From assembly GCF_003073045.1 (NCBI RefSeq), contig NC_037596.1, positions 11,839,950-11,903,949 on the forward strand: a DNA stretch of 64,000 nucleotides, read 5' to 3'. The position numbers and the translations under genes are program-made. The notes under the pieces were generated by a model. That model saw nothing but the letters and a program-made list of their open reading frames with translations, was not told the DNA's origin and did not search any database. Within the stretch, counting starts at the first letter, position 1, and each line of letters begins with the position of its first letter. The DNA is from Pomacea canaliculata. Its lineage: Eukaryota; Mollusca; Gastropoda; Architaenioglossa; Ampullariidae. This document shows positions 36,256 through 49,408 of this stretch, piece by piece.

Positions 36256-37145
36256 CAGTGGAACCTCGGTTAACGAACTTAATCCGTTCTGGAAAGCTGT
36301 TCGTTAACCGAAATGTTCGTTATCCGAAACAATTTTTTCCATAAGAAATAAAGGAAATAGATTTAATTGGTTCCCAGCCCCTGTTGACTCGCTATTTGAA
36401 AGTTGCAGGCTGTATATATATATAGGTATTTGTTTTAATGAGAACAGTTATAATGCAATATAAATGGAGTTAAATAAACATAAAAAATTAACGAAAGCAT
36501 TTAAACAGAAAACTTGACGTTTTGACGGCGTGGTTGGAAACAGGTGTGGGGAGGAAGGGGTGGAATTACTGCTTTGATTCCCCTCTCCATGAGCACACGT
36601 GACATTATAAAATCGGGGAGACTTCCCTTTTCTGTAGCTTTGAGGTTAAAGAAAAAAACTTGTCCAGTGTCTGCTTCTTCTGCCTTTTTTTGTAAAACTC
36701 TTCGGTAATACGACATCACATATCCGACAGACGCATGCCACCTTCATACTTTGAAATCATTTCCTTTTTCAATTCATTTGTTGGCCGCGTCCTTGTCATT
36801 ACATCACTACTATTAATTGCTCTTAATCTTCTTTGGAGCCTTGATTGAGGATTATCTTATTAAAATAAAGCACAACAATCACTAAATAAGAAGGATGTGC
36901 ACAGGTAAGGAACGACTGATCGTAACTGTCTCGAGCGCGAATGATTACATGCTGGTCGGTCACGTGTTGTTCACGTGGCTGTTCGTTATCCGAAATTTTG
37001 TTCGCTATCGGAGACAAATTTTTAACGAAATTTTTGTTCGTTATCCGAAATTTTGTTCGCTATCCGAGACAAATTTTTAGCGAAATTTTTGTTCGTTAAC
37101 CGAAAAATTCGCTATCCGAGGCGTTCGCTAACCGAGGTTCCACTG
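36256..37145 (-). mobile_element. non-autonomous Tigger/pogo-like DNA transposon (Tc1/mariner superfamily), copy 1
   Basis: 890 bp bounded by terminal inverted repeats, CAGTGGAACCTCGGTTA at the left and the inverse at the right, flanked by TA on both sides, the target site of this superfamily. The ends carry several CGTTAACCGAA / CGTTATCCGAA style sub-repeats. Inside, the minus strand keeps pieces of transposase: an N-terminal start like TNELKKEMISKYEGG (CENP-B-type helix-turn-helix) and a C-terminal tail (QTLDKF, then LQKRE). The catalytic middle is missing, so the element is an internal-deletion derivative. It is related to copy 2 at 47807 in the opposite orientation. Confidence 0.85.
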
Positions 37146-37837
37146 TACCTGGATACCTACTTGAAAATGTTTGTGAATAGAAATGTTTTCCTCCCCCGAT
37201 TTGGTATTTGTATATGTGAAGATAATATATGGGTGAGCTATTCCTCAGATGTAGCTAATGTCATAAGTTTATAGATAAGTATAAGTTCAGTGTACAGTTG
37301 AAATGTGCGAACAGCCTGAAATATGTGTATTGATGTATGTTGAAAGCTATGGGTATCAACTAAAAGTTAAAGACAAACCACTACAACCTATGCTGTTACT
37401 AGCGTCAGCTGGTCCTTTCATAGGGTAGGGCATGATGAGATGGAGGAAATATTTGTGTAGATTGTCAGAGATATGTTTGTTGATCTATTTATGTAAATTG
37501 ATGTGTGCGGTAGTTTTTGTTATGTTTTGTATATGTATTGTTTAATAAAAAAAATTGTAATTATGTCAAACATTTTAAAAGATTAAACAATGTTGTTCAT
37601 ATCTACAAAATGTACCAGTCCTCAGTTTATCTTCATCTTCTTGCACGGCATAATTCTGCTGTACCTACTGTTTATCAACCAAATTCGCCTTTCATTCAGA
37701 ATGTGATGTCACCATCTTGATATCACTGTCACGTGCAAAACCATATGAAAAACAATCGGAGTAAGACAAAAGTAGACAAACTTAATAGTAATGGGCTAAA
37801 TCAGTCGAAGGCCTAGTATTTTTATAAACAAAGGATG
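37146..37837. other. no feature seen
   Basis: AT-rich intergenic sequence. Short open frames only, no repeat recognised. Confidence 0.4.
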
Positions 37838-38519
37838 CACCAGTTGGATGTCAGAATGGAGAACACGAAGTCTATCCACGGATTCCAGCGAATGCCTAGT
37901 ACACATAAGATGTGATGCAACATTCTAAATCTTTTATAAAGGCTTTTCAAAGGATGTACCTTTGTATATTTTACCATGACAATAATACGAACATACTTGA
38001 CCCAGAAGACATGAGATATTCTTATCCCAGAGACATTATTCGCTCTCTTATCAGCAGCACACAGAAAACCAGACGATTCAGACGTTTTTACAGATTAACC
38101 TCCTCACCAGTGTCACTTATATATTGCCCTCTCCTACCTCTGGTCAAAAGTCTGTATGGGAGATTGCATGGGAGACACCTTACGAAGTCTTTTTCTGAAA
38201 TATCTCCTGTACACACACATGGCGATAAAGTCAGGTTTAGGTACATGCGGCAGATAAACAATCATTACAATCGTTCTTCTCCTGCTAAAAATAAAGATTT
38301 CAAATATTTACTTATGGAATAAACTCTGATCAACAGTTGAATTTAGTTGAAAGAAGAAGCGTGTCTGATCTATCACTCCCTGATGAAGATGTCTTGCTGA
38401 ATGAAGACTCCGTCGTTTTTAACCCAGAAGAACCGCCACTGATGTGGTTGTCAGTAGATGTGTGCTCCTTGGTGACGTGTCCCGTCTGTTTATTGATGGT
38501 CAGTACGTTATCCCTATAA
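37838..38519 (+). pseudogene. unidentified coding-like stretch
   Basis: A plus frame near 37838 reads KDAPVGCQNGEHEVYPRIPA to a stop. After two more stops the same frame stays open at 37912-38322 (about 136 codons, basic and aromatic). A different frame at 38337-38519 contains ERRSVSDLSLPDEDVLLNED. The composition of the pieces is protein-like, but they do not form one ORF and no family is recognised. It may be a decayed gene or exons of an unrecognised one. Confidence 0.3.
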
Positions 38520-39062
38520 CAAATAAAATCAACAGATCTTATGGGTTAGAAAGAAAACAAGATTTGGAGGCAAACATTACAGGTGGAGTGTGCGTACGAA
38601 AAATGAGCTTAGTTTGATGACTGATAAGTGCTGAGAAGAAAGAGAAAAAAATTGGATAACTGTCTCCTTGTTTTGATGGTCTACACCACTAACTTAGCAA
38701 GCTGTTTAAATGCAAACAATTATTTATAATGTATTTGTCTGATTGCTGGCAACCGAGATCGTCGTTGGTGCGATGCTCTATAAGAGTGCAAGTTTTATAT
38801 TCTCATCTCTTAGTCACCAGAAAAAATATAGTTATTTTAAGGAATATTTTTTCTCAAAAGGCGTGCATGCCTTCATTCAGATATTCTAATACACGTATGC
38901 AAACACGCTCACGCACGCAAGGATGCACACCGATAGTGTATAAAGGTATATCTCTACAGTTTGTCGTTATGGACAATTTACAACAAAGTATGTAACCCTT
39001 TAGTTCGTTCTTCAAATTCTCCAAATTCTTCATCATATGCATCAAACTATTTTTGTAGTGTT

Positions 39063-42000
39063 TTATTCATACCGTTTGGTCGGGTTATTTACTCGCATAA
39101 TGGCGTCCATGTAGTTAACCGATGCACGGCCACTCTGCGTTTGTTCCACATGGTTGCCTGTGTTTTCTTTTTCAAGAAAGGGTATCCCGGATTCCAACAT
39201 TACTGATGGACAGCCTTTGTATCTAAAAAAGGAAAATGTATGGTTACTGTACATGTTTCAGCGGTAGTGAAAAATGATATTTTATGATTTATGTGCTTTA
39301 GAATGAATAAATGAATGTACAGAGTACTGTCTCATGGTATAGGTATAGCACGTGTATATGGAAATAAGCAGCTGCGAATATTCTTCTCAATCCTTTAAAA
39401 CTTGCTCTGTTACTTCAGCCTTTGATTGGAATTATTTGCTAACATATAGCACTTTTCTTAATGTCGTCTTTGTACCATTTACTGTAAGTTTGGTGGTTTT
39501 TTTTTTTGGTAAAAATAAAATACTATTGCAGTCAAGTTGATTCTTAAGACCTCTCAGGAAGAACTGTTCGATACACAGGCTTAACAACTGAGTGGCATGC
39601 TAGTATAGAGTGAAAGTAAAATCTAATTTTTATTGTGGATATGTCAAATAGTTAAACAAAGCATATAACTTACATTGAAGATCGCTTGGAACCTTTATGA
39701 TCTGAAACAAATTTATTTCAACTTTTGTTTTAAAATACAATACCTGCAATAGTTACTGAAGTGGGACTGCTTAAAGACTATACAGTATATACAGCATGAT
39801 TTGCTTGCCTAAGTTTTCGAAAGGTGTCTGCTTTTTTCTTCTTTTTTTCTTATCTTTTATTTTAATTTTATTTCAAATAAGAAGTTATATAAGCATCGTT
39901 TTGGATCATATCAAGGGTTAACGGTGGTCGGAAGCGAAAATCTCTGGAAACAGACGATAAAGTATTTTAAAAACATATTCCATGGATGTTGTTATTTTAG
40001 GACGAAAAGCCCCGAGAAGTATATTATTAATTTTTTCTTAATCAGACCTTGATTTCTTTTCTGGGCAAAAGAAGGGAAAAATCGCTTCTTGAGCATGACA
40101 GCCTCAGAGATGTTTATCTGACTAGAAGAAATGCACACATTTGCTTCACTGACTCACCTGTATGCAACTGAACTCTACCGCCTAGCGGGTATTTCTTTTG
40201 CTTTCGTAGTTACAGGTGAGAATGCGGATTTTTAAAGACAGATCTTGAAAATTATGCATAATTATATACTTATGTTTGGGAAACTATTATTTTAAAATGA
40301 AATTAACCAAGTTATAAAGAAACCAAAGTTCCACTCGTGCTTTCCTTTAAACTGTGATTTCATAAGCTAATCAAGTGTGGAAAATACAGTCGTACCCTCA
40401 GATCTGCGTTTCCTGAGCCACACTAAGCCAATGATGATGATAAGCAAAATGGCGACGATTGGTACTACAATTGTAGCAACAGGAACTGAAGGATTGATTC
40501 CTTAGAAAACAGAAACACATATAATAGCAGTTGCAGTTCCTAAAGAAAATACCACGCACACAAAAACAAAACAAAAACAAAACAAAGAGACAAAAAGATT
40601 TTCTCAAGGACTTCTGGAATAAAAAGGCCTCTAAATAACAGACATTTAGTTTATTATCTCCCCTAGTTTTATCTCGTAATGTGCTGTTTATCACTATGCT
40701 GACAATCATTTCAAAAAGCGATTCAACACAAGGTCATAAACAATAAATGTCACAATAGTATTGCAAGCAGTTTCTAAATTTATTCTAAATTTATTCTACT
40801 TGCCTTCATTTCGGAACTGTTCAGTGGTTAAAGAGGAGCGAATACCTAAAAATAGAAACAAATGTGATAGATTGAAACGTGCAGTGTTAAATTAGTCCCA
40901 ATGTCTTTTTATTTAAAAAAAACCAAATGACAACACTCATAATACATAAATAAATAAAGCAATAGATTGCTTTTTACTTAACCGAAAGATTGGTTTAGCA
41001 CAAATATTTTTATAACTGCTCTAATACTTTCATGCCCATGAGAAAGAGTACAGCTTTTAAGCTGTCCATCTACTTTTTATTTTCTTCTATGTCTCAAATG
41101 GCATACAACATATTAATTTACGGAAGAGTATATAAAATGATCAATAACTGCACAAAGTAACAATCACAAGCTTAAATATCTATAAGTATTCACATAGTTT
41201 TAGTGAGAAAAGCTAGTTAGGGTTCCTCGAGTTCTAGGCTTTACTATTTTCTTTGTAACTACAGCCACTCACATCTCCATCTTTCATTGCCTCTCTCCTT
41301 TTATGTAATTACTAATAATACTGCACGCGCTAGCGACCGTTAATATTTTTTTTTACTTAATGCAGGAAGGTAAGACATGCATTTATTACATTGTAATAAC
41401 TACACTATTTCAATCACATTTAACGACTCAGCTTCCTGTCGATGTCAGTTCTAGCTACTATCATTAGTTATCATCTATTTTATTCTCAATGAATGAAGAC
41501 AGATTAAAAAAGTGGGGAGATGGACAACATCGCAAGGCTGGTAAGAATACAAGTTTTAGACATTTCACTCAATGAAGGATATAACTTAAACATAACCAAC
41601 ATCAGCAAGTTTTATACTGTGCACTTCAATACCCGCTGCCCTATCAAATGCAAAAGAAAACAATGTTCATCAATGTCAGTTTGAGGTGTATCACATGCGT
41701 CTCCACAGGAACACGTCAACATATTGACTACTGACGATCACCTGCCTGCATTCTATAAAAACGTGTCAATAATTGCATGTTTATTTGTGTGTGTGGACAC
41801 TTGTGTGCTTGTATGTGTATGTATGTGCGTGCGTGCGCTCACTTGTTTAGTGCTAAAGGACTTAAATTTTAATATCATTTAAAGAAACAGATGTAAATAT
41901 TATTGGGATGTGTTTTCATAAATAAAAATAAAATATTCAATACTACAACATGAATTTTTCCAGTGTTCACACATGACTTTAAGTCGCATTTTAACCACAC

Positions 42001-44372
42001 ATACACACAAAGACGCGGAACTACGTAAAAGAAAGTGTTGGGCATAGGATAAGGAACAAGAGGAAAAAGGACAATAAAACGTGTTTCTAGTTTGCCAGAT
42101 AAATTGTCATAATAACAATTCTGCTTCGATTCTACAATACGTTACGTCTGTCTATGATAATGTTTTACACAGTAGTTAACAGGTTTTAATGAAAAGGTGA
42201 TTTTGAACTTGCCCCTTTGCTCACACTAATATATGTACTTAGTATGTTGATAGAAAATAATAACAACAATAAGCGCATTTATATAGCGCGTTCCTCCATC
42301 ATCAGCAGCGTTGTACAATAATAACAGTCTACTTGTACACCTCGCCTCCCCGTTAGAAAGACAAGCATTGTGCACTACATAGGAAGACAAAGTCACAGTC
42401 CAGTGAAGAGACAAAGTCTGAAGATGGTTATATGACACAGCAGGGCATACAACAGATACAGATGAATACACTTTGTCTAATACGCATAATCATATAAAGT
42501 TTGTAATGTCATCTGTCTCGTTAATGGCGACTGCTGCTTAATCGTTTTATTTGTACATTTTTTAGCAGTAAAAGAAATATTTCTTTAAAAAGAGCAAGAA
42601 GGTGTAAGCAGAGCTAGAATGTTTAAAAAGCCTTCAAAAGTCATGCTTTAAAGAAAGAACTTCGTTGTCTTGTCTCTGTTGGCTAAACCATAAAGAGAAA
42701 TAAGAAATTAATATTAATAAGTAATTTTCACCTACCTTTAGTAGTCGTTCCAGGACCAATTCCAGATTTGGTGCTGCTAATATAACTGGAGATTTCTTTA
42801 AAAAAAACAGTACATAATACTTAGATTTGGTTTTCAAGCTTAAAGTGAAAACTGTTTTCAATACAATGGTAAAAAGCTGAAACAAATTACATGTGTTTCT
42901 TCTGTGCTTTGTATTCGCATAGTTAATGTTTTTGCTATCGGAGAACAGACGTGATTGGTCCTCACTTGAACATGTAGTGAAGTAGCTATGCGCCCGTAAG
43001 CAGAACATCGACCTAATGCTCTTTAAGAGATCTTCTTCTCTCTCTCTCTTTCTTGCGCATTTTTTTCCATGATATTATAATTCGATCTGCTTTCCTGTTT
43101 ATATTGAATTCTATATAAAACTGTATTTTCGTTGCCACTATTATTTATCAATCTCTGTTGTTCTTGGTGGGTCATCGAGCTTCAGCTTGAGGAATTTTTC
43201 TTTCTTTTTCAGAACGTCTCAGCTCAATCTTACCTAGAGGCTAAAGGCGGTCAGACCCCCTTGTATGCAAGAATTTACCCCTTTTTCAAAAAGTTATTAA
43301 AAATAAGTAAACAAGACAAAAGAACACTTTGAATTAAAAACGACAGATCAAAATGTGTAGAAATGGATAAGTATTACCTGAATCTTGCTTGAGAACTCAC
43401 TTTTATGATAATCCAACCAAAATTAGGTATAGAGTTTTGAAAAAAAAAAGTTTCTGTACACATTTCAAACATGGCGTGGCCCGAATTTCGGGAGGAGATG
43501 AAAATCTTTTTCACACCACAGTCTGTATGCTCAGCTTCTTTCAAGAACGGTTCAAATATTAACCGATCAAAAGATTTGTCTTCAAAAGTTTAGGATCAAA
43601 CAGACCCGTCGGCCATCTTGACGCTAATCTTTGAACCCGCTTTTCTCACAATGGCCGCCACCGTACTGTCACATTTCAAACGTTTCTAACTCACCCAGTG
43701 TTAGGACTAGAAGAACAATGTTAGTATCAAAAGAAAGTTCAAAACCTGTTTTTTTTTAAATATGCAATTTGGCAACTCTCAAATTTACGACTTAAGACTC
43801 ATTTCGTCGTGGAGGATTACATTGACATTAAAACATCATGTTTTTTCGCAGAAATTTATAAGGGTATATTTGTATTGTTCGTTGTTTAAATCAAATCTCT
43901 TTCTATTTTATGGTTTTTGTGTGCTAAGTATTACGATTTTAAAGTACATGCAAGCTGACCGTATCTAATCTGCAAAATTCCACGAATTACCTGCAAAATT
44001 GTTTTAACCTTATGAAAAGGTTTTGGTCTGTATTGAATTCTCTCACATCAAATAATTAAAGTTTAGTACTTATTTTTGTTACAAACCAAACTGTTGATAG
44101 ATATATATTATATTAGCTAGCCAGAAACTTTAAACTTTTTTTTATTTGGTTACAAAATCATATTTTACAAATTAAGAAGATCTTACCTGGAGGGGGGTAT
44201 GGGCAATTTTTAATGATGTCAGTGTCTCCTTTCTGACATTCAAATGAACCTTCCCCTGCAAATGTGTCAGGAACTGTGATGGTGACATCGTTAAAACCGT
44301 TATGCGTGATATTGAAGCCAGTTTTTTTAGAGCATCGAGGTTTTTCATTGTACGCACAGGCAACCACTAGTT
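39063..44372 (-). CDS. gene 6: compact single-pass receptor-like protein, 3' six exons
   Basis: Six exons join in frame on the minus strand: 44372-44187, 42795-42736, 40845-40804, 40500-40396, 39701-39674, 39222-39063. The first is a Cys-bearing ectodomain exon of Ig-like look (NDVTITVPDTFAGEGSFECQ). Two stalk exons follow (SSTKSGIGPGTTTK; IRSSLTTEQFRNE), then a membrane segment (VATIVVPIVAILLIIIIGLV) with WLRKRR after it. The tail of about 60 aa has one potentially phosphorylatable site (VNYMDAI, not a canonical ITIM) and ends TKRYE. The second stalk exon uses a GC donor (AAG/gcaagt), as in gene 1. An AATAAA overlaps the stop codon. The signal peptide and any upstream ectodomain exon were not located between 44373 and about 49400; a possible signal exon is at 49361-49408. 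Ligand unknown. Confidence 0.65.
42796..44186. other. gene 6 intron
   Basis: About 1.4 kb. The part around 43480-43720 is GC-richer (GGCGTGGCCCGAATTTCGGG, ATGGCCGCCACCG) than its surroundings and might be an old inserted element, but no ends or family were recognised. Confidence 0.3.
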
Positions 44373-47300
44373 CTGCGGAAGAAGTTGAAAATTAAAATGT
44401 AAATAAAATTTGTTTCAGATTGTTTACGATTAATTTAAAAAATCTAGTAGATTGTTTATCAAGTAGAAGAAAAAAATATAAAATTTATAGCACACACTTC
44501 ACTTTGAGACTTTCCAATAAAGACTTTTCACTGAGGTGTATGAGACCTTCCCGGGATGTCTGAGTTCTACATAAGATACTGGTGGGCAATATAATTATAC
44601 CCTATAAATTTTACTATTTAAAATACAATTTATGTTTTAGTTTTACTGTTGTCGATTTGCATTTGTAATAACAGGTCCTGTAAAGTCACAGCTCTCGCTA
44701 GCAATTAACGTGCTATGTCATGTCCTCGAATCCAACCCACGCTATGCCCGACGGTCCAACTGATGCTTCAAATGATTTCACTTTATTTCTCTAAAGTTAA
44801 ATAGTCATACTGATTTTAACCTAAGGAATGTGGGGTCTTGGACTCGCACATACTAGATAAAGATGTTGAGGTCGCACACGAAGCAGGCAACGAAGAACGG
44901 CTTCACACTTTAATGTTAAGCTGATCATTAATTAAAAGCAAGAAGTAAGCAGTCGTTTTACTCCCTAGATCTGCTTTCTATAAGTATATGATTATTTCCC
45001 TGTTTTGTTTAAGAGAATTTTTTACAGCTATTGGCGAAAATCCGAAGGGCTAATCTAACTAAAAGATGTTTATCTTTGTATTTTAATATGCATGGATGAA
45101 GATCGGATAGATGGTAAGTGAGACACAAGGCTCTACCATTCCTTACTTTGGGTAGAATACTGGTACAAAGAAAAAGATCCTGTATCATTAGGAGCCGTGG
45201 GAAAAGTGCATTGTATTTTACAGCTCATTGTGGGAATACCTGCCATATACACAAACACAAAAAGTCAATATTCAATGTTACTTGTCAATTGGCTTTTAAA
45301 TTTATCGCAATAATAATAGTGTTCAGATAATATAAAATAGTACTTTCAGGGGATCAGTTTGATGTTAAAAGGTAAATTTGTCTTTTTATGCGAAGAAATG
45401 GTCTTACTAAAGTCACACATTAAGCGGAGAATTTTATATAAATTTACTTAAACACTAATGCTTAATTTTTAACAACAAGCAAATGTGGACTCACCTCACC
45501 GTTGATGGGTAATTAGTGGCGTATGTTTAGGCAAAGGGGGACTTAGGGATTTCTGATATGTAATAAACATGTATAAATAGCAATGGTCATGTCGAATATC
45601 ATAATCACAAAGAAAGCGAAGAAAGGCTCACCTGTATATACAAAGGATGCAATCTGCCTGAGAACGGACAACTAATCACAAGACAGTCGAGTGAAGCTTC
45701 AGCCAGTGATGAACCACCTGAGTTTTGACCTGTCAGGTAACGATGCCAACTGCGCTCTGGGTAGACAGGTTTGATGCCAGGAATGTCTCACATTTGACCT
45801 TGGGAAACACTGGGAGCAAAATACAGCAAGACCATAAATGAAAACTCAGAGTTAGTAACACGTCTGTCCAAAAATAAATAACTCTGGATGGAGGAAACAA
45901 TCATTCCTGGGTGCCAGGTATAAATGCTAGTGAGAGGGGAGACAAAGAGATGCCGAACTGAAACATACGGTTTTGATTATTTCCCTTCCTAGCTCCTGTG
46001 CCATTTATAAGCTTTAACATATCAGTGCTGTAGGAATGTCGGTGTGTCTGGGGATGAGCGACTTCAACCTTCTTGTATCTCAAACGCGTACTATTGGGGT
46101 TGGACGTTGTTCTAACTAGCGCTGTCTCTTGGGGACGAGCGACCTCAAGTCTCCTGGGCCAAGAACTCCAGGATAATAACGTTGAAACTACTCACCAAAC
46201 AAAACGAAACAAATTCACTTTAAATACTTTATGGCATCTGAGCAAGTGCCTAAGGGGACTGAAATGAATCCCTTACAGAGAAAGTAAGACTAACGACTTT
46301 GTACTAATTGTGGCCACCATACTTGTACCAACAAAGCAGCAGGAGTCTCTAGTTGCATCCGTGAAATAGTGTCGGTTGTTTTGGTTCGACCATGTGACCG
46401 CACCCGACAGTTAATACTTCCGTTTAGTGAGGTGGATGCAAAAACTGGCTTGTAAATGTGAAGGAATTACCTGGTTATTGCATACAATCCTATTCGCCAT
46501 CACGCAAGTGATGGGCTTTGTCAACTACTGCATCAGTCAATTTGTTCCTCTCGACGACCAATACAGGCTAACCGCCATAGCTGATACCAGTCAATTGATA
46601 TGAAAGAATAAACACTGTTTCTTTCGCTATTGTTAACGACTGTTTGTATCCTTCACAAGACTTTTTTAAAATAACATTTCCGAAACCGACAAAGAGTTGC
46701 AGACACTCATTAAGAAGAGTTCAAAGGGTTCATCATGTGAAATGCTGTTGACATGGCATCATTAAAACATGTTTAGAGGAGAGCAAGTCATCAATGTATC
46801 AGTCGCCGTATTACTACTACTACACTAATACTGGTTACTTTTGATGGGCTACCATTATTAAGGACTGTCATGTAGTAACTTATAAGTGGGACACTAAAAT
46901 TTTCGACAGCAAAAGAAACCTTAAGTAACAAATAAGGTCTTGTGTTTAGGCTTTTTAATGACATTTAAAAAAAGTAAACGGGCTTAAATGGCTAGATCCA
47001 GCCACGTGTAAACAGCTGACACAAATGCAGGTGTAAAAGTGTCTGTGGCAGAGAGTCTGACGTGAAGTGTCCATCTGACGGCTGGACACAGAGCTTGTCA
47101 TACATAGCCAGCGGGATGTACTGAACTAGAACGGTTAAATGAGTTGTTTTCTTACCATCCAGCTTATAGGCAGGGATAGGGTTAGTCACGTGTCAGCGTT
47201 GGAGGTCTTCTCTGTTCACAACAGCTGATAACTGTTTAAAGTCTGTTGTTGCGTTAAATTTATTCAGTAGCATTCCTGATGGTAAGAGAGAAAGAGATAG

Positions 47301-47806
47301 TCAAAGCTAAAAAGATAAAGAGAACCTCAAATTAATGTTGTAAAAGTCTAACAAATCTAACAACAAAAAATTGTTTAATCGAATCGTGTCAGTGATCAAA
47401 CACCGAGTAAATGTTAACATGAAATATTAAATTACTGTGAACATGACGCACATGTTTGTAGCGCAGATAAGTAAATGGGTCATATCATAAATGTTAACAT
47501 CCTATCTTTGTGCAGATAACATTAATAAGGTTTTACAAGTATATCAAAATTATAATACCAAAAAGAAGTTATTTAAATAATATTAAGATTTTTAGTGACA
47601 ACACACCTTGTGTCATTACTGAAGTACATACATGTATTACATTTGTTTGACTGACTTTTGATGGCGACAACAATATGGGGAAAACAAATAAAAAGACAGT
47701 GTGAGAGTAAGAGTCATGAGCTATGAATTATATTTAGCTCAAAACATGAATTTCACTACAAATTACTGAAACGACTACAATTATAGCAAATGGAAAGATT
47801 TAACTA
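44373..47806. other. 5' region of gene 6 and intergenic
   Basis: About 3.4 kb without a confirmed exon. Minus-strand donor-like sites occur at 45491-45497, near 45631 and near 47153 (GATG/gtaaga). Any could end a non-coding first exon of gene 6, but none is tied to a start codon. Confidence 0.3.
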
Positions 47807-48622
47807 CAGTGGAACCTCGGTTAGCGAACGCCTCGTATAGCGAATATTTCGGTTAACGAACAAAAATTTCGTTAAAAATTTGTCTCGGATAGCGAACAAA
47901 ATTTCGGATAACGAACAGCCACGTGAACCACACGTGACCGACTAGCATGTCATCATTTGTGCTCGAGACACAGTTACGATCGGTCGTTCCTTATCTGTGC
48001 ACATTCTTCTTATTTAGTGATTGTTGTGCTTTATTTTAATAAGACAATCCTCAATAATGGCTCCAAAGAAGATTAAGACCAATTAATAGTAGTGAGGTAA
48101 TGACAAGGAAGCGGCCAACAAATGAATTGAAAAAGAAAATGATTTCAAAGTATGAAGGTGGCATGCGTCTGTCGGATATGTAATGTATTACCGAAGTGTT
48201 TTACAAAAAAGGCAGAAGGAACAGACACTGGACAAGTTTTGTCCTTTAACCTCAAAGCTACAGAAAAGGGAAGTCACCCCCGATTTTATAATGTCACGTG
48301 TGCTCATGGAGGGGGAATCCAAGCAGTAATTCCACCCCTTCCTCCCCACACCTCCATCCACCCACGCCGTCAAAACGGCAATTTTTCTTTTGTTTAAATG
48401 CATTCTTTAATGTTTTTATGTTTATTTAACTCCAGTTATATTGCATTATAACTGTTCTCATTAAAACATATACCTATATAGCCTGTAACTTTCAAATATT
48501 AGCGAGTCAACAGGGGCCGGGAACCAATTAAATCTATTTCCTTTATTTCTTATGGAAAAAATTGTTTCGGATAACGAACAGCTTTCCAGAACGGATTAAG
48601 TTCGTTAACCGAGGTTCCACTG
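47807..48622 (+). mobile_element. non-autonomous Tigger/pogo-like DNA transposon, copy 2
   Basis: 816 bp with the same terminal inverted repeats as copy 1 (CAGTGGAACCTCGGTTAGCG at the left, CCGAGGTTCCACTG at the right) and TA on both flanks. The plus strand keeps the transposase N-terminus as MTRKRPTNELKKKMISKYEG, then GMRLSDM, a CENP-B-like helix-turn-helix start. After a large deletion it keeps a C-terminal stretch (QTLDKFCPLTSKLQKREVTP). The two copies share the same deletion, so both derive from one already shortened element that spread by borrowed transposase. Confidence 0.85.
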
Positions 48623-48679
48623 TATATACAAAGTGTAATATTGACATTACTAAAAAATTACACACTAGAAATATGAGAA

Positions 48680-49130
48680 AGTGTCCTGAAATGCTTGTAA
48701 GTTACCTTTTGCATCCTCATCTTGTATTCTATAAAATAAAGCCTAGGCCCATCTGGATAGTCGGTGCATCCTAAGCGTCCATTTCATTTAATGAGTAATT
48801 CCCGTTATTAGTAAACCTTTAATCAATAGAAAGGGTCTCTTCTACAAGAAGAGCAGAACTAATATAATAGTTCTACTATGAAATAATAACATACTAAAAT
48901 AAAAAAAATAATTATATGCATTTATGAATGTGATACTGTCCTTAAAAGCTTGTATCAGTTAGCGTTTGTATCGCCATCTTCCAGTCTATAAAATAAAGCC
49001 TATTACGATGTGACTAGTTCGTACACTGTAAACGTCTGTTCTATTTAATCGGTAATTCCCATAAGCAGCGAACCTTTATTTGATAGAAAATTTATCTTTC
49101 ATAGAAAGAGCAGACTAATGATCGAGCATG
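48680..49130. repeat. diverged tandem duplication, about 257-bp unit
   Basis: 48680-48870 resembles 48938-49130. Both carry TCTATAAAATAAAGCC, later GTAATTCCC, AACCTTTA, GATAGAA or AATAGAA, and AGAGCAGA in the same order. No gene is tied to it. Confidence 0.6.
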
Positions 49131-49360
49131 CGATAAAATACGAGATTGGCCTTCTAAATAATTCGTCTTCCGTAATACTATTTATATTGAAAAGCATACC
49201 ACAAAGTTGTAATGCTTCATGTATTATTTATCTTTACACTACGTGTATACTAGCATAAACTGCAATAAAATAAATCTTTGTGAAACATAAAATAACCTTT
49301 TCTTCTGTACAAGAGAAATACAGTTTGAAAAAGTATCTCGAAAGAACTGATTAAACTCAC

Positions 49361-49408
49361 ATATATATATATTGTCAGAAATAAACATATGCACAGCACT
49401 GAGAGCAT
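49361..49408 (-). CDS. candidate signal-peptide exon, possibly of gene 6
   Basis: On the minus strand MLSVLCICLFLTIYIY runs directly into a gtgagt donor. The hydrophobic core is good, but the exon ends in phase 0 while the known first exon of gene 6 needs phase 1, so an intermediate exon would be required. The low-complexity AT run at its end also allows chance. Confidence 0.25.

Noticed and set aside
42634-43008. 124-codon minus ORF
   Set aside because: It overlaps gene 6's stalk exon in another frame and has no protein features.
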